A stretch of 13,000 bases of DNA. Source: Halisarca cf. caerulea (Eukaryota > Porifera > Demospongiae > Chondrillida > Halisarcidae). The translations under genes and the position numbers were made by a program. Where the stretch lies: assembly GCA_963170055.1 (NCBI GenBank), contig CAUJGJ010000462.1, forward strand, positions 1 through 13,000. The letters are read 5' to 3'. This document shows positions 1 to 7,867 of this stretch, one piece after another (within the stretch, counting starts at the first letter, position 1; each line of letters opens with the position of its first letter). The notes under the pieces are model-generated. The model saw nothing but the letters and a program-made list of their open reading frames with translations, did no database searches and was not told where the DNA came from.

Positions 1-88
1 AATAAATAATATTTATGGCAATAAATTTAGCTAGCAGAATGTATCACCATAATGTACTATTGTAGAAGTATTATGGTTTACTGCTTAC

Positions 89-166
89 CTGAACTTAGTA
101 CAGGCCTTTGGTGTACTTTGCTACTCCAATGCCTACAGTCGCAGTAGGTGTTGGGACTGTTGTAGG
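89..166 (-). CDS. Candidate exon 4: Pro/Thr-rich tail with stop codon
   Basis: A 78-bp block is framed by acceptor ATATTTGCAG| and donor TTCAG|GTAAGC. Joined in phase 0 to exon 3 it reads PTTVPTPTATVGIGVAKYTK, then GLY and TAA at 97-95. The Pro/Thr opening mirrors the VVPTTPPPPP opening of exon 3, which supports membership of the same gene. The donor lying just after the stop is odd. It implies either an intron in the 3' UTR or an alternative exon, since another frame of the block is fully open. No AATAAA is visible on the minus strand between here and the left edge, so the transcript probably continues outside the window. Confidence 0.4.
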
Positions 167-3100
167 CTGCAAATATCATGTAAGACACGTGTGACATTAT
201 CCAAATGGTCAATTTGAAAAATAATTTTAAAAATGGATGGTCAACCATAAATGGTGGATAAAATTTATTTGAACACGTGATTATTTGTAATTGAACATAC
301 AATGGAGAAGGTGAGGCAAAATCATTTCTATCCTTTACGGTTAAGTATAAGTGTCCAACTTGCAGTAGCGGATTCAGGGGTGGTTCGTTGGGCTCGGACG
401 ACCCCCCCCCCCCTTCTAATATCCTTCATTTTTATATTGCGGGCTACATAATCCAAATGTGAATTACAAGTAATACAACTTACATTCAAGCTATGATTCT
501 AGGTTTATTTACCCAAACTTCAGAGTAGACCAATAATTATTTAGGCTTAGAAATACAGAAGAAGCATCCTTTTAGGTCAAATCTCCTTTTTACGTAGCTA
601 TTGGCATTCCGTTAAGCAGCCATTTTGAGCATATTTGAATTTGTACCGCACGAACACACATAATGTGTAACCCGATCCATTACCTGTCATTGGTGGAGGT
701 GTCAAATAATAATTATATGATAAGTGTGCAAAGTAAACTGCTTGTTAACAATCGAACTTACAGCTTGGGAGAAGGGAAAATGCTGAATGCACCTCTTCAG
801 AAGTACATTCAGCATTGAGACAACAGTACTAGCATACACACATACTCCTAATTTTACTCTAAAATTATTATATAAAAAAAACCCTTCAGGAAATCCTGGA
901 TCCTCCCCTGACAACTATAGCATGGTCATTGTCAGCTCCAGTTTGAGCAAAACAATCTTAGTGTTCCAATTTCCCTTTCCACACTCACGCACTATAATAT
1001 TATCACACAGGCATTGTGATCAAGTGTGGTTATATATAGACTTGGAAGCATCTAACAGCTGCAGTGAAGCTGAATATGCACTACAAATTGTTGCCTTCCA
1101 CAGCTACCATATTACACAATGTACAATTTCTCAATAACATGTGCCTGGCTAAATAGAACAGGTAAGAAGTTCTTTTATTCGAGCTGTTTGACAAATTAGG
1201 AAGGAAAATGATCAGGCAGTTTGAGCTATTAGAATGATTGAATAATTAGAGCAAGTGCAGGATTATTCATTGTCATAAATGTAATAATAATATTGTATGC
1301 TGTATTGGCAGGAAAGTAGTATGCATGCAGTGTAGAATGAAGAAATGCAATTGTAAAATAAAATTTTAAAGTACTAATTTTGTGAAATCAACAGGTTCAG
1401 TGTTTGGAGGTGCATCTCCGCCCCAGGCCTGAACTTAATACTGCATACACTATATGCTTAGCCTACTGGAGCGGGGTAACTGTAGGCATGCATGCAACTA
1501 TCAGCTTTGCAGTTGGTAAGGATTACAGTATTATGTTACATACAATTTGTGTACAGTAGAACCTCTCATATCCGGGTGGCTTGGGACCTGGGGATGCCCG
1601 TAACTATGAAAGTGGGCCATATTACATTAATGCAATGTCATATATGTACTGTAGAATTATATATGGCATATGTGCATGCATACTATATTCAGATACAGTT
1701 AACATAGGAGAGGAGTTGTGTCTGTTTCAAACTCTTTGCTGAGTTTCTTCCAGCCATTTTAATATATGCACTCACACCATCTGGGAGCTTGACCAGTAAT
1801 GTTATTCACAAGCACTAATCTTTTAATGACATCCTGTTTTGAAGCACTGCTTGTTGAGTGAGGGGCCCACTACTACAGGGGCCGGATATGTGAGGTTCTA
1901 CTGTACTAGGATATCTGGATGAAAAATGTCCATTGATATAATATGATACATAGTATATAATATATATATTATATATATGTATATATTTATAATATTTAAC
2001 TCACTTGTGGTGGAGGACAACAGTATTTCTGGTTGCTGTATGGTCCATAGTTACCCAAGGTAATGCTTGTACCACTCAAAGTGATGGCCTGACTAGGTCG
2101 AAGGACACTCCTCAGAACATAATAGTCTGCAGATGGTTTCTCCTTGGTAAACAGGTATTCATCTCCAGGGTGGCAGAATGGGGTATTGTATTCCAAAGGG
2201 TTTGGTGCATCCACTATTTTCAGTGAGCAACTGGTGAAGATGCATTCAACCTTGAGGACCTTATCAGGTACCGGATAGGTAGCAATTATAAACTCATTTG
2301 GGTTACAGCTAAAACTATGGGTAGACCCACTGAAGAATGACCAATGCTGTTGAACAGAATTTGGTCCTTGAAGTTGCAACTGATAACTGTTTATAGGCAC
2401 GGATTTGTACCCAATGAAGTCATGACATATTGGGTACGCTTCAATTCTCCCCACAACTTCCTGATACGCTAGTCCACAAGTGAAAGTATAGCAAACTGGA
2501 GGTGGGGGTGGTGTAGTTGGGACTACCTGTGGAAACATGACAATAATAAATTTTATGGTAAAATACTTAAAGTTTCAATGGCCATGCACATTCTGCAGTT
2601 ACAATTCAAAATATGCAAAATATTGTTCTTATTGCGTTGAATAAACAGTATGGTTATAAATATATACACATATTATATGTAATGTATGCATACATACACA
2701 TATACTTATGTAATTATACCTTAGCCATCAGATGAACCTGACCTCACCCAAACGTTGAGGTTCAGGAAATGTTTTTGGATAGATATGTTCCGAGCCAAAG
2801 GCTCATGTCTCAAAGCAATGTCTATATATCCACAGAGCTTTGATGATCAAGACTGAGGGTCGTATGTATACACAATACATAGACCTGGCAGCCATAGTTC
2901 ATACAATATGTATTCTGACCGAGAAACAAGTCTTCACAACCGAATCACCATCCAGTAATGTCTTACACAGAAAATTTTAAGTTACCCCCATATATCTACT
3001 GAAGTCCCACATAACAGGCATTTACAAGTGAAACAAGGTACATACTCGAATGTAGTTTTTACTAGAAAAGCTTTAACGACACAAAACAAAAGTGAAGAGG

Positions 3101-4357
3101 AGTATATGTGTTCATATACACCGATGACCCCACAACCTGGTTGATATATCAATCTATCCCATGATGATGTCATACTCAAAAGCTGCCTGTGTGGTCTTTG
3201 CAATACTACCCAAAATTTTGGGGCATGTCCGCTAAGCGCCCATAACACTTGCCTTTTATGGATAATGTAATAGTTTTCTAACACTTAGGGAAGCCTATCA
3301 AGGCGCACCTTGATATTGTCCTAATCAGACAAGGAGAAACAGCAAAAATGGCGGAAACGGTGCAAATGGTGGCTCTCAGAAAGCATTTGCCACATTGTCC
3401 AGTCCCACCCACATGCCAACATGTATCTACGGAAGTCCCACAAAATGGCATCACTGTAATTAATTAGGGTGAAGCTATAGCTACATGAATAATTGGCCAA
3501 TGGAACACATTGTACATGTATTGTAACAAGACGGATTGTGGCCTAAGGGTGGAAACTATATCAATGACAAGTCTTATAATGATATAAAACAAGCAATGAT
3601 TAGAATTATTGTGATATGATTATAGCTGTGCAGAAGAGAACATCATAATAATAACATGTACATTATGAGGTGCAGCTAGTGCAGTGAGGATTTACCAGAA
3701 TTCATCATCAATGCCATAAGTGTAGCACAGAGTGGTTTACCAATGTCGTCTGTAGGCCGAAAAACAAGCAAGAGGAAGGGGGTATCAAAAAAGGCAAGCC
3801 ACAAGATCAAAAAGATCTCTACCGAGCTAATGAATCTGCGTGGCAATTCAGAAAGGACTGCAAATCCATCAAATTAAGTCAGACACCAAACCAGGCATCC
3901 CAACCCATTCTATCAGCCACCCAGCCTGTGTCCACAATTTGGACTTTACAAACTCACCCTAACCCTACTACAACCAGTTTGCATTCACTGCCCATGGTCA
4001 TGAGTAAAACTCAGCTTTACATGACATGTCCTCCTGTGGCACAGCCCTTTATATCTGCTCAAACTCCAACGCCACAGCCATATTGTTATGGAACCCCTAC
4101 GAGTACTGTGACAGTCCCAACATTACCGTGCTTTGGCACAGTTTACTAAGTTTAAACTGCATGTGTTTTTAATCTTAGGACTGTACAGTAACATTCGTTT
4201 TAATTAAGCATACATTCTAGAATAATGCAAATGCAGAGAGCTATAATATAGACCTACTATTGCCTAGGAACACAATCAATGACAATGTATATTCCACTAA
4301 AATCACATGCATGAGATTGAAGTGGCACATTAATTTTGATTTCAGTATTGGACCAGT

Positions 4358-4410
<53 letters not shown>

Positions 4411-4421
4411 TATTACAATAT

Positions 4422-4452
<31 letters not shown>

Positions 4453-5051
4453 CTTTTATATTCCATTCTTTACCACTCACCACAGGACGACAGAAGCACT
4501 GATCATATGTCTTTCTGTACTTTCTCAATATGACATTGCCGTTACTAGCCACAGTGAGGGCTAATGACGGGTTATTGTAGCTGAGGAAGGCAACCTCCTC
4601 AAGTCCTTTGTAAGTTTTGTAGAAGAGGCAATCTGCTCCAAGGTTTGGGAATGGCCATCCAAGGTACAGTGGAGTAACAGATACCACAACACAACGTTTG
4701 TGTATAGGGCTGCAGCAAAGTACCTTATTTGGAACAGGGAAGCTGACAAGTGCATATACGCTAGGGTTTGAGCTATCTGAAGCCAGGTACCAATGCTGGT
4801 GTACGGGACTAGGTCCAACAAAGCATGTGTCATTGTTGGGATTGTACCCCAAGAACCACTGGCAGCTTGATCCGAACTTTATTCTACCAAAAGGAACTAA
4901 ATTGGTTGTTCCAGCATCTACAGGGTACACAAAGAGAACAATAATTATAAAGCATATGTAATATGCACAATAGTATAATATCTCATTAACCTGTAGTGAT
5001 AACCAGCATGAGTTGCAGTAGAGCAATCAAGAAAGCACAGTGCTTCAGCAT
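95..5051 (-). CDS. Secreted protein with two tandem Cys-rich lectin-like domains (spliced gene model)
   Basis: This is a minus-strand gene model joining 5051-4991, 4917-4481, 2526-2005 and, less surely, 166-95. The joined frame is 364 codons including the stop. The order is: signal peptide (residues 1-20), Cys-rich domain 1 (about 28-166), Pro/Thr linker (167-177), Cys-rich domain 2 (about 178-340), short Pro/Thr tail (341-363). All introns are GT-AG and the reading frame is kept at each junction, which chance would rarely give. The signal peptide, 8 and 9 cysteines per domain and one N-D-T sequon (residues 49-51) point to export through the ER. Two Q-H-W then K-V-L patterns suggest an R-type beta-trefoil (ricin B-like lectin) fold; this is an inference from motif spacing, and other beta-rich folds are possible. 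No transmembrane segment or catalytic motif is seen. The first three exons are well supported; the 3' end is not. Confidence 0.72.
363..910. mobile_element. hAT-like MITE (non-autonomous), in intron 3
   Basis: The left end begins CAGTAGCGGATTCAGGGG. The right end, read on the minus strand, begins CAGGGGAGGATCCAGG. About 12 of 16 terminal bases agree, and CAG-G-GGATCCAG ends are typical of hAT-derived MITEs. The 8-bp flanks ccaacttg and acaactat share CAACT, compatible with a decayed 8-bp target duplication. Just inside the left end a G-rich stretch faces a 12-C run (402-413). No transposase is present. Frames running through the right half are chance. Confidence 0.4.
779..816. repeat. Perfect 11-bp hairpin inside the hAT-like MITE
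   Basis: AATGCTGAATG (779-789) is the exact reverse complement of CATTCAGCATT (806-816), with a 16-nt spacer that holds a smaller CTTC-A-GAAG fold. It is likely a structural part of the element. Confidence 0.6.
911..1553. other. Intronic or intergenic AT-rich stretch, no gene seen
   Basis: This stretch lies within proposed intron 3. An open frame runs across the MITE boundary into it, but it has no recognisable motif or splice context. A weak inverted repeat (AGGTTCAG near 1393, CTGAACTT near 1430) flanks a short GC-richer patch. Nothing else was seen. Confidence 0.5.
1554..1903. mobile_element. Pogo/Tigger-like MITE with 22-bp terminal inverted repeats
   Basis: The left end CAGTAGAACCTCTCATATCC continues GG (1554-1575). 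The right end 1882-1903, reverse-complemented, reads CAGTAGAACCTCACATATCC then GG. That is 21 of 22 matches. Both ends are flanked by TA (1552-1553 and 1904-1905), the Tc1/mariner/pogo target duplication. CAGTAGAACCTC ends and a CCGG-bearing inner TIR fit Tigger-type elements. The 350-bp length leaves no room for a transposase, so it is non-autonomous. Confidence 0.8.
1951..1996. repeat. TA-rich microsatellite just downstream of exon 3
   Basis: Irregular TA/TAT repeats begin right after the GTGAGTTAA that ends the exon 3 frame on the minus strand. Confidence 0.7.
2005..2526 (-). CDS. Exon 3: Pro/Thr linker plus lectin-like domain 2
   Basis: The 522-bp exon (174 codons, phase 0 at both ends) has acceptor TTTCCACAG|GTAGTC and donor CAA|GTGAGT. 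It opens with VVPTTPPPPPVC, a flexible linker, then repeats the exon 2 domain: G192-R-I, C200, F203-I-G-Y, G220-P-N-S-V-Q-Q-H-W228, F245-I-I-A-T-Y-P-V-P-D-K-V-L257, E-C and S-C, P-L, P-F-C-H-P-G-D, Y-L-F, R-P-S-Q-A-I-T-L-S-G, I-T-L-G-N-Y, ending C-C-P-P-P-Q. Identity to domain 1 is modest, about a third by eye, but motif order and spacing agree, so the two arose by an old tandem duplication. If the GTGAGT donor is not used, the protein ends two codons later (Val-Ser-stop). Confidence 0.75.
2783..2980 (+). other. Short coding-like open stretch, 65 codons, unrecognised
   Basis: This plus-strand frame is open from just after a TAG (2780) to TAA (2978-2980). It contains C-S-E-P-K-A-H, then MIKTEGRMYTQYIDLAAIVH, and ends S-P-S-S-N-V-L-H-R-K-F. 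The first ATG in frame leaves 52 residues. The composition is not the low-complexity type expected of random AT-rich DNA, but I recognise no family. It lies between a small inverted repeat (2738-2765) and a direct-repeat block, so it may be a piece of a transposon. In DNA this AT-rich a frame of this length can arise by chance. Confidence 0.2.
2989..3451. repeat. Block bounded by a degenerate direct repeat
   Basis: 2989-3021 and 3420-3451 share the pattern CAT-(A/G)-TATCTAC-(T/G)-GAAGTCCCACA followed by GGCAT, with most of about 32 positions matching. The copies are 431 bp apart. The block could be a solo-LTR-like or tandemly duplicated element. A minus-strand frame of 100 codons lies inside it (3284-2982); it has no recognised motif and I do not call it a gene. 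Confidence 0.4.
3296..3315. repeat. Perfect 8-bp hairpin with 4-nt loop
   Basis: TATCAAGG (3296-3303), loop CGCA, then CCTTGATA (3308-3315). It could be the centre of a larger foldback element. No U-run follows on either strand, and a bacterial-type terminator is not expected here. Confidence 0.6.
3348..3467 (+). CDS. Small plus-strand ORF, 39 residues, unrecognised
   Basis: An ATG in good context (AAAAATGGCG) opens MAETVQMVALRKHLPHCPVP and ends Q-N-G-I-T-V-I-N-stop. The region is GC-richer than its surroundings. It lies 220 bp upstream of the longer plus-strand frame at 3688-4149 and could be its first exon: a GT at the last codons (ACT|GTAATT) would be in phase 0 with a possible AG at 3720 (CATAAG|TGT). 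Both sites are weak. It overlaps the right copy of the direct repeat, so a transposon relic is equally possible. Confidence 0.22.
   Translation: MAETVQMVALRKHLPHCPVPPTCQHVSTEVPQNGITVIN
3688..4149 (+). CDS. Plus-strand ORF nested in intron 2: basic Cys/His N-part, Pro/Thr/Gln-rich tail
   Basis: The frame is open for 153 codons after the TGA at 3685-3687, to TAA at 4147-4149. This is far longer than chance would allow in such AT-rich DNA, and the region is visibly richer in C. There is no ATG near its 5' end, so it is a terminal exon or a truncated gene; CAG/AAG acceptors occur at 3697-3729 but none is strong. The N-part has H-H-Q-C-H-K-C, a possible metal-binding start, then a lysine-rich stretch (K-N-K-Q-E-E-G-G-I-K-K-G-K). 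The tail has many T-P, Q-P and P-T pairs and ends T-L-P-C-F-G-T-V-Y. A second frame from ATG 3743 gives a 44-residue very basic peptide, which hints at an old frameshift. No family is recognised; a transposon-derived or transcription-factor-like tail is possible. Confidence 0.4.
   Translation, partial: GFTRIHHQCHKCSTEWFTNVVCRPKNKQEEGGIKKGKPQDQKDLYRANESAWQFRKDCKSIKLSQTPNQASQPILSATQPVSTIWTLQTHPNPTTTSLHSLPMVMSKTQLYMTCPPVAQPFISAQTPTPQPYCYGTPTSTVTVPTLPCFGTVY
4360..4452. repeat. TA microsatellite in intron 2
   Basis: About 90 bp of (AT)n with a few AAT/TTA interruptions starts 28 bp inside the intron from the exon 2 donor. Frames reading I-Y-I-Y through it are artefacts. Confidence 0.9.
4481..4917 (-). 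CDS. Exon 2: lectin-like domain 1
   Basis: The 437-bp exon encodes residues 21-166 (DAGTTNLVPFGRIKF... to ...QCFCRPV) and ends in phase 0 at the strong donor GTG|GTGAGT. Visible marks are G31-R-I, C39-x-W-F-L-G-Y, C52, G55-P-S-P-V-H-Q-H-W63, F80-P-V-P-N-K-V-L87, C88-C89, C96, P109-F-P, C117-L-F, N136-P-S-L-A-L-T-V, G147-N-V-I-L and C161-F-C163. Q61-x-W63 followed 22 residues later by K-V-L resembles the Q-x-W plus S/G-K-x-L signature between trefoil repeats of R-type lectins. The final N-P-S-L-A-L-T...G-N-V-I-L hairpin also looks like a trefoil repeat. Eight cysteines suggest disulphides. The fold is inferred and no sugar specificity can be read from it. Confidence 0.75.
4918..4990 (-). other. 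Intron 1 (73 bp, GT-AG, phase 1)
   Basis: The intron starts GTTAATGAG and ends in a pyrimidine-leaning stretch plus CCCTGTAG. Removing it joins G to AT, giving Asp-21, and puts the signal peptide in frame with domain 1. A frame reading straight through the intron is open and hydrophobic, but it has no ATG (its start would be a TTG), so retention is the poorer model. Very short introns fit a compact invertebrate gene. Confidence 0.7.
4991..5051 (-). CDS. Exon 1: start codon and signal peptide of the secreted gene
   Basis: The 61-bp coding exon runs from ATG at 5051, in context AGGAAAATG, to the G at 4991. It encodes 20 residues, MLKHCAFLIALLQLMLV then ITT, plus the first base of an Asp codon. 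A basic residue followed by an unbroken hydrophobic core is a textbook Sec signal peptide. The donor is ACAG|GTTAAT. Without splicing the frame stops at once, at the TAA just inside the intron, so splicing is needed. The upstream minus-strand sequence shows no obvious TATA box. Confidence 0.75.
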
Positions 5052-5887
5052 TTTCCTTGACTTGCAGTTGTTAGTCCTGGGTCTCAAAGCCTGAATTCTC
5101 ACTACGTGTTCACTTTGCACTCTTCACAATTTGGCTGATGGTAAGAGCTCTTCAGCTCCTTCTGTACTCTCTATTTCCAGTCATAATAATTGAAATCATG
5201 TTCGCCTTCTGATTATCGCTATGATCTAACAGGAAATTGGTTTAGAAAGTAAGTATAGATTGTATGAGGCCATACACTATACCGTTTTTGAATAGCATTT
5301 TGAAACTTCCTGCATGCTATCAAAATCATATGCATTATGATATGACATTTTAAAAACTTTAAGAAACTATACTATACTGCATTAAATAAATTTGGCCTGA
5401 GTATATAGGCATTTATTTCTTTGTGCACACTTGATCCATCATAATTATTAAACCAAGCTGTATACGCTTTAATCCAAACACTTCCACAAGTCATGCACAT
5501 GCATAATATTATTATGATGAATTCATTTACATTTTACTATAAAACGACACTGTTAACAATTAATAATTCAAAGTTCTGAGTCACCCTGTCACAAGTATAT
5601 TGTTGGTAACATTTGGTGCAGTGTATGCAACCAGAGTATTGTTCCTTCGCTATCTTTAGCTGAAGTCAGTATTCTAATTATATGACTGTCATCCAATCAC
5701 TGAGTGACAAGTGTTTGATGTATTGCCATAGCAATTGATTGCAGTTGATTGATAATTGAGAAGAATCCAGTACCATGCAGAACTACTATGATCTGCATGC
5801 TGCAGCATCCGGAAGAGCAGCATATAAAGTTTCTTTAATATTATATACTAGCCTTATACTTTTATGCATAGCACATGAAGCCAGCTA
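5052..5887. promoter_or_regulatory. Upstream region of the secreted gene; no clear core promoter
   Basis: This should hold the minus-strand gene's 5' UTR and promoter. I see no minus-strand TATA box near the ATG. On the plus strand an ETS-like CCGGAAG (about 5808-5814) lies just before TATAAAG (about 5823-5829), but no plus-strand gene follows. No gene is seen in the stretch. Confidence 0.2.
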
Positions 5888-5932
5888 CAGTGTAACCTCT
5901 ATATTCTGAACACCTTGTGATCAGAAGGGACT
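5888..5932 (+). mobile_element. Solo Tigger-like terminal sequence (relic)
   Basis: CAGTGTAACCTCTATATTCT resembles the CAGT-AACCTCT ends of pogo/Tigger elements, as in the element at 1554-1903. No matching right end was found downstream, so it is at most a fragment. Confidence 0.3.
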
Positions 5933-6317
5933 GTATGTCCTAGCTGCGGCCTTGTGTCCTTATTTCAGGGGTTAAAGATTATTGAAGATACTATGCATGG
6001 CAAGATATGGAGAATCTTTCTGTTCTTGTGGTATGCACCAAAGTAGTGTGGTGTCTGCAATTCAGGGATCTGGATTAGAGAGGATCTATATAAAGTAATT
6101 GATATGTGACTTGTATATATATATATTGGGTGGCCACATGTCAATATAACAGCATTGAAATGAATCACAATATTATACTAAACTGCATGTGGCATTAGTA
6201 TGATTGTTAATAAATAAATTATTATCAGCATTATGATATAATAGACATTCAATTATCAAGTGCATGGGTGCCCGTGGCTTGGTAGGTTGTGCATGAGTTA
6301 TAAGCTATGAAATCATG

Positions 6318-6650
6318 CAGGGGTGGATCCAGAGATTTGTAAAGTGGGGTGCATCAGTGAATGGGCCATGATGTTTGAGTACTTTTGTGCACACTAAATG
6401 TTATGACATCACAACAAAACGCCTTAATTCTGCAACTCCTGAATTTTTGAAAGAGGGCTTATTTTGTAACTCCTAGAGATCGATTTTGGTTGTAGCCTAG
6501 ATAATAATTATGAACATTCCAAAGGACATTATGTTACTTTATTTCTGTTCTTTAAGTGTTTTATGACTTGAAGAACTGAGTATCTTGTCAATGTTAAATT
6601 TCAAATAGCTATAGAACTAGTCTATTGGAACCATGATAGATCCACCACTG
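6318..6650. mobile_element. hAT-like MITE, 333 bp
   Basis: The left end is CAGGGGTGGATCCAG. The right end (6636-6650), reverse-complemented, is CAGTGGTGGATCTAT, with 12 of 15 matches. CAG-start ends with GGATC are hAT-MITE-like and resemble the element at 363-910. The 8-bp flanks do not match well, so the target duplication is eroded or the borders are slightly off. There is no coding content. Confidence 0.5.
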
Positions 6651-7279
6651 GCGTGGTGTACCATCCCAGCTGCGTGCATTAAATTGACGTTTTTGTCCCT
6701 GCACCCCTAGCTCAGGAATAGATGAGAAGATGACCTACTGCAGCCACCAAACTAATTCATAATTTGATTTAATTTAATTGTGTGTGTGAGAGAGAGGAAG
6801 AGTGAGTGAGTGTGTGGGATACTGGGGGCTTTAGACTAATGATTGACCCGGTTTAAATAAGAATATTATTACTATTATTGTATTATAATGAAGGCATGGT
6901 TCTTTTCATTTGCTTGCAAAATGAAAGGTTTTGGAAATTGCCCGTACTTGGCTGCGAGATGCCATCTCTGTTTTAGAGAACACGGACGGACTGAAATATG
7001 GATTTTACATGTCATATGTGTATGCATGCACATGTGTGTGTGTTGTGTGTGTGTATGTGTATGTACGTGAGTGTGCAGGCATGTGTACATTTGACAGAAC
7101 CACTTCAAAGTAATTATGACTGCATGAACCACAAGCTATGTACGTAACTACTATACACTTGAAAAATGTGTAGTAGTGTGACTAACTATATATAGGGAAG
7201 GGTGGTCACGGTTGAAGATCAAATATTGGCCTACACAATGATTGTCACAGTATCTGTTACTGTAACACTAGTTTAGTCT

Positions 7280-7281
<2 letters not shown>
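6651..7281. other. No gene; GT/GA-rich microsatellites
   Basis: A TGTGTGTGAGAGAGAGG tract lies at about 6780-6815, and an irregular GT-rich tract at about 7017-7076. Open frames across the second tract on both strands only translate the repeat. Nothing else was seen. Confidence 0.7.

Positions 7282-7327
<46 letters not shown>
7282..7327. repeat. TA microsatellite, about 46 bp
   Basis: Pure (AT)n between GTCTTG and TTAAAG. Confidence 0.95.
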
Positions 7328-7331
<4 letters not shown>

Positions 7332-7421
7332 GAAAAATAATACACTCAAATAGACAGATTCACTTTACTACAACCACTTCACTTGATATAAGGGTTGCAC
7401 CCGTCACCCGAACTAGGCCCC

Positions 7422-7529
7422 TATTATATTGTTCATAACCATAAGTATATGATCTTAGTGTCTAAAGCCAAAGCTGACCATCTAAATCTTGTTAATAGAC
7501 TGCTTCAGAAGTGGAGTGTTTGCCTCTAA
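7422..7529 (+). pseudogene. Possible reverse-transcriptase scrap
   Basis: A plus-strand frame reads H-K-Y-M-I-L-V-S-K-A-K-A-D-H-L-N-L-V-N-R-L-L-Q-K-W, then a stop at 7527. Y-(x)-I-L-V-S-K followed by D-H-L and L-L-Q-K resembles the sequence after the Y-x-D-D catalytic box of Ty3/Gypsy or LINE reverse transcriptases. The two Asp residues are absent, so it would be a dead fragment. It is short and the resemblance is weak. Confidence 0.22.
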
Positions 7530-7867
7530 AAAGGTCTGCACCTATTCATCCTGAACAGCTACCTTTACACTTTCAGCTTATATAATATTATAAGTACATT
7601 ACTAATATTGTGTCAAACACATGCATAGTACTAGATTGTTATACGTTGTTACAGTATTGAATCAAATCTGATTCATTGTTATTAGAATTTTGAATAGTAT
7701 GTGTACATTTGGTAAATCTATGACTTGCACTATATTATATATATTTATATTATATATATATTCTTGATATTAACGTGCTACATGTAAACTTGTACTCAAG
7801 GGATAACCACCCCATGAAGCACAACCATACATAAACACTACGAAAAACAAGGCAGAGTACCTAATCA

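Larger units (their letters stand above)
2527..4480 (-). other. Intron 2 (1,954 bp, phase 0) with nested plus-strand frames
   Basis: The donor is CCTGTG|GTGAGT and the acceptor TTTCCACAG. The phase 0 join places C-R-P-V before V-V-P-T-T without a break. Inside lie a TA tract near the donor, a long open frame on the opposite strand (3688-4149), two shorter plus-strand frames, a direct repeat and hairpins, each listed separately. Positions 2527-2735 hold nothing recognisable. Confidence 0.65.

Noticed and set aside
787..1137. 116-codon plus-strand frame
   Set aside because: It runs from inside a MITE across its border, has no motif, signal or splice context, and is compatible with chance.
1492..1707. 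71-codon plus-strand frame
   Set aside because: It overlaps the left end of the Tigger-like MITE and is not a plausible protein.
2982..3284. 100-codon minus-strand frame
   Set aside because: Open but unrecognised, inside the direct-repeat block; no splice or start evidence. Kept only as a note in the repeat entry.
4918..5026. Non-spliced reading of the first domain with a hydrophobic leader encoded by intron 1
   Set aside because: It would start at TTG, whereas splicing the 73-bp intron links an ATG and a clean signal peptide in frame.
5808..5829. ETS-like CCGGAAG followed by TATAAAG as a plus-strand promoter
   Set aside because: No plus-strand gene follows; the words are short enough to be chance.
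5971..6168. Open stretches on both strands (plus G-L-K-I-I-E-D-T-M; minus M-I-H-F-N-A-V)
   Set aside because: Both strands are similarly open, with no splice or family evidence; likely chance.
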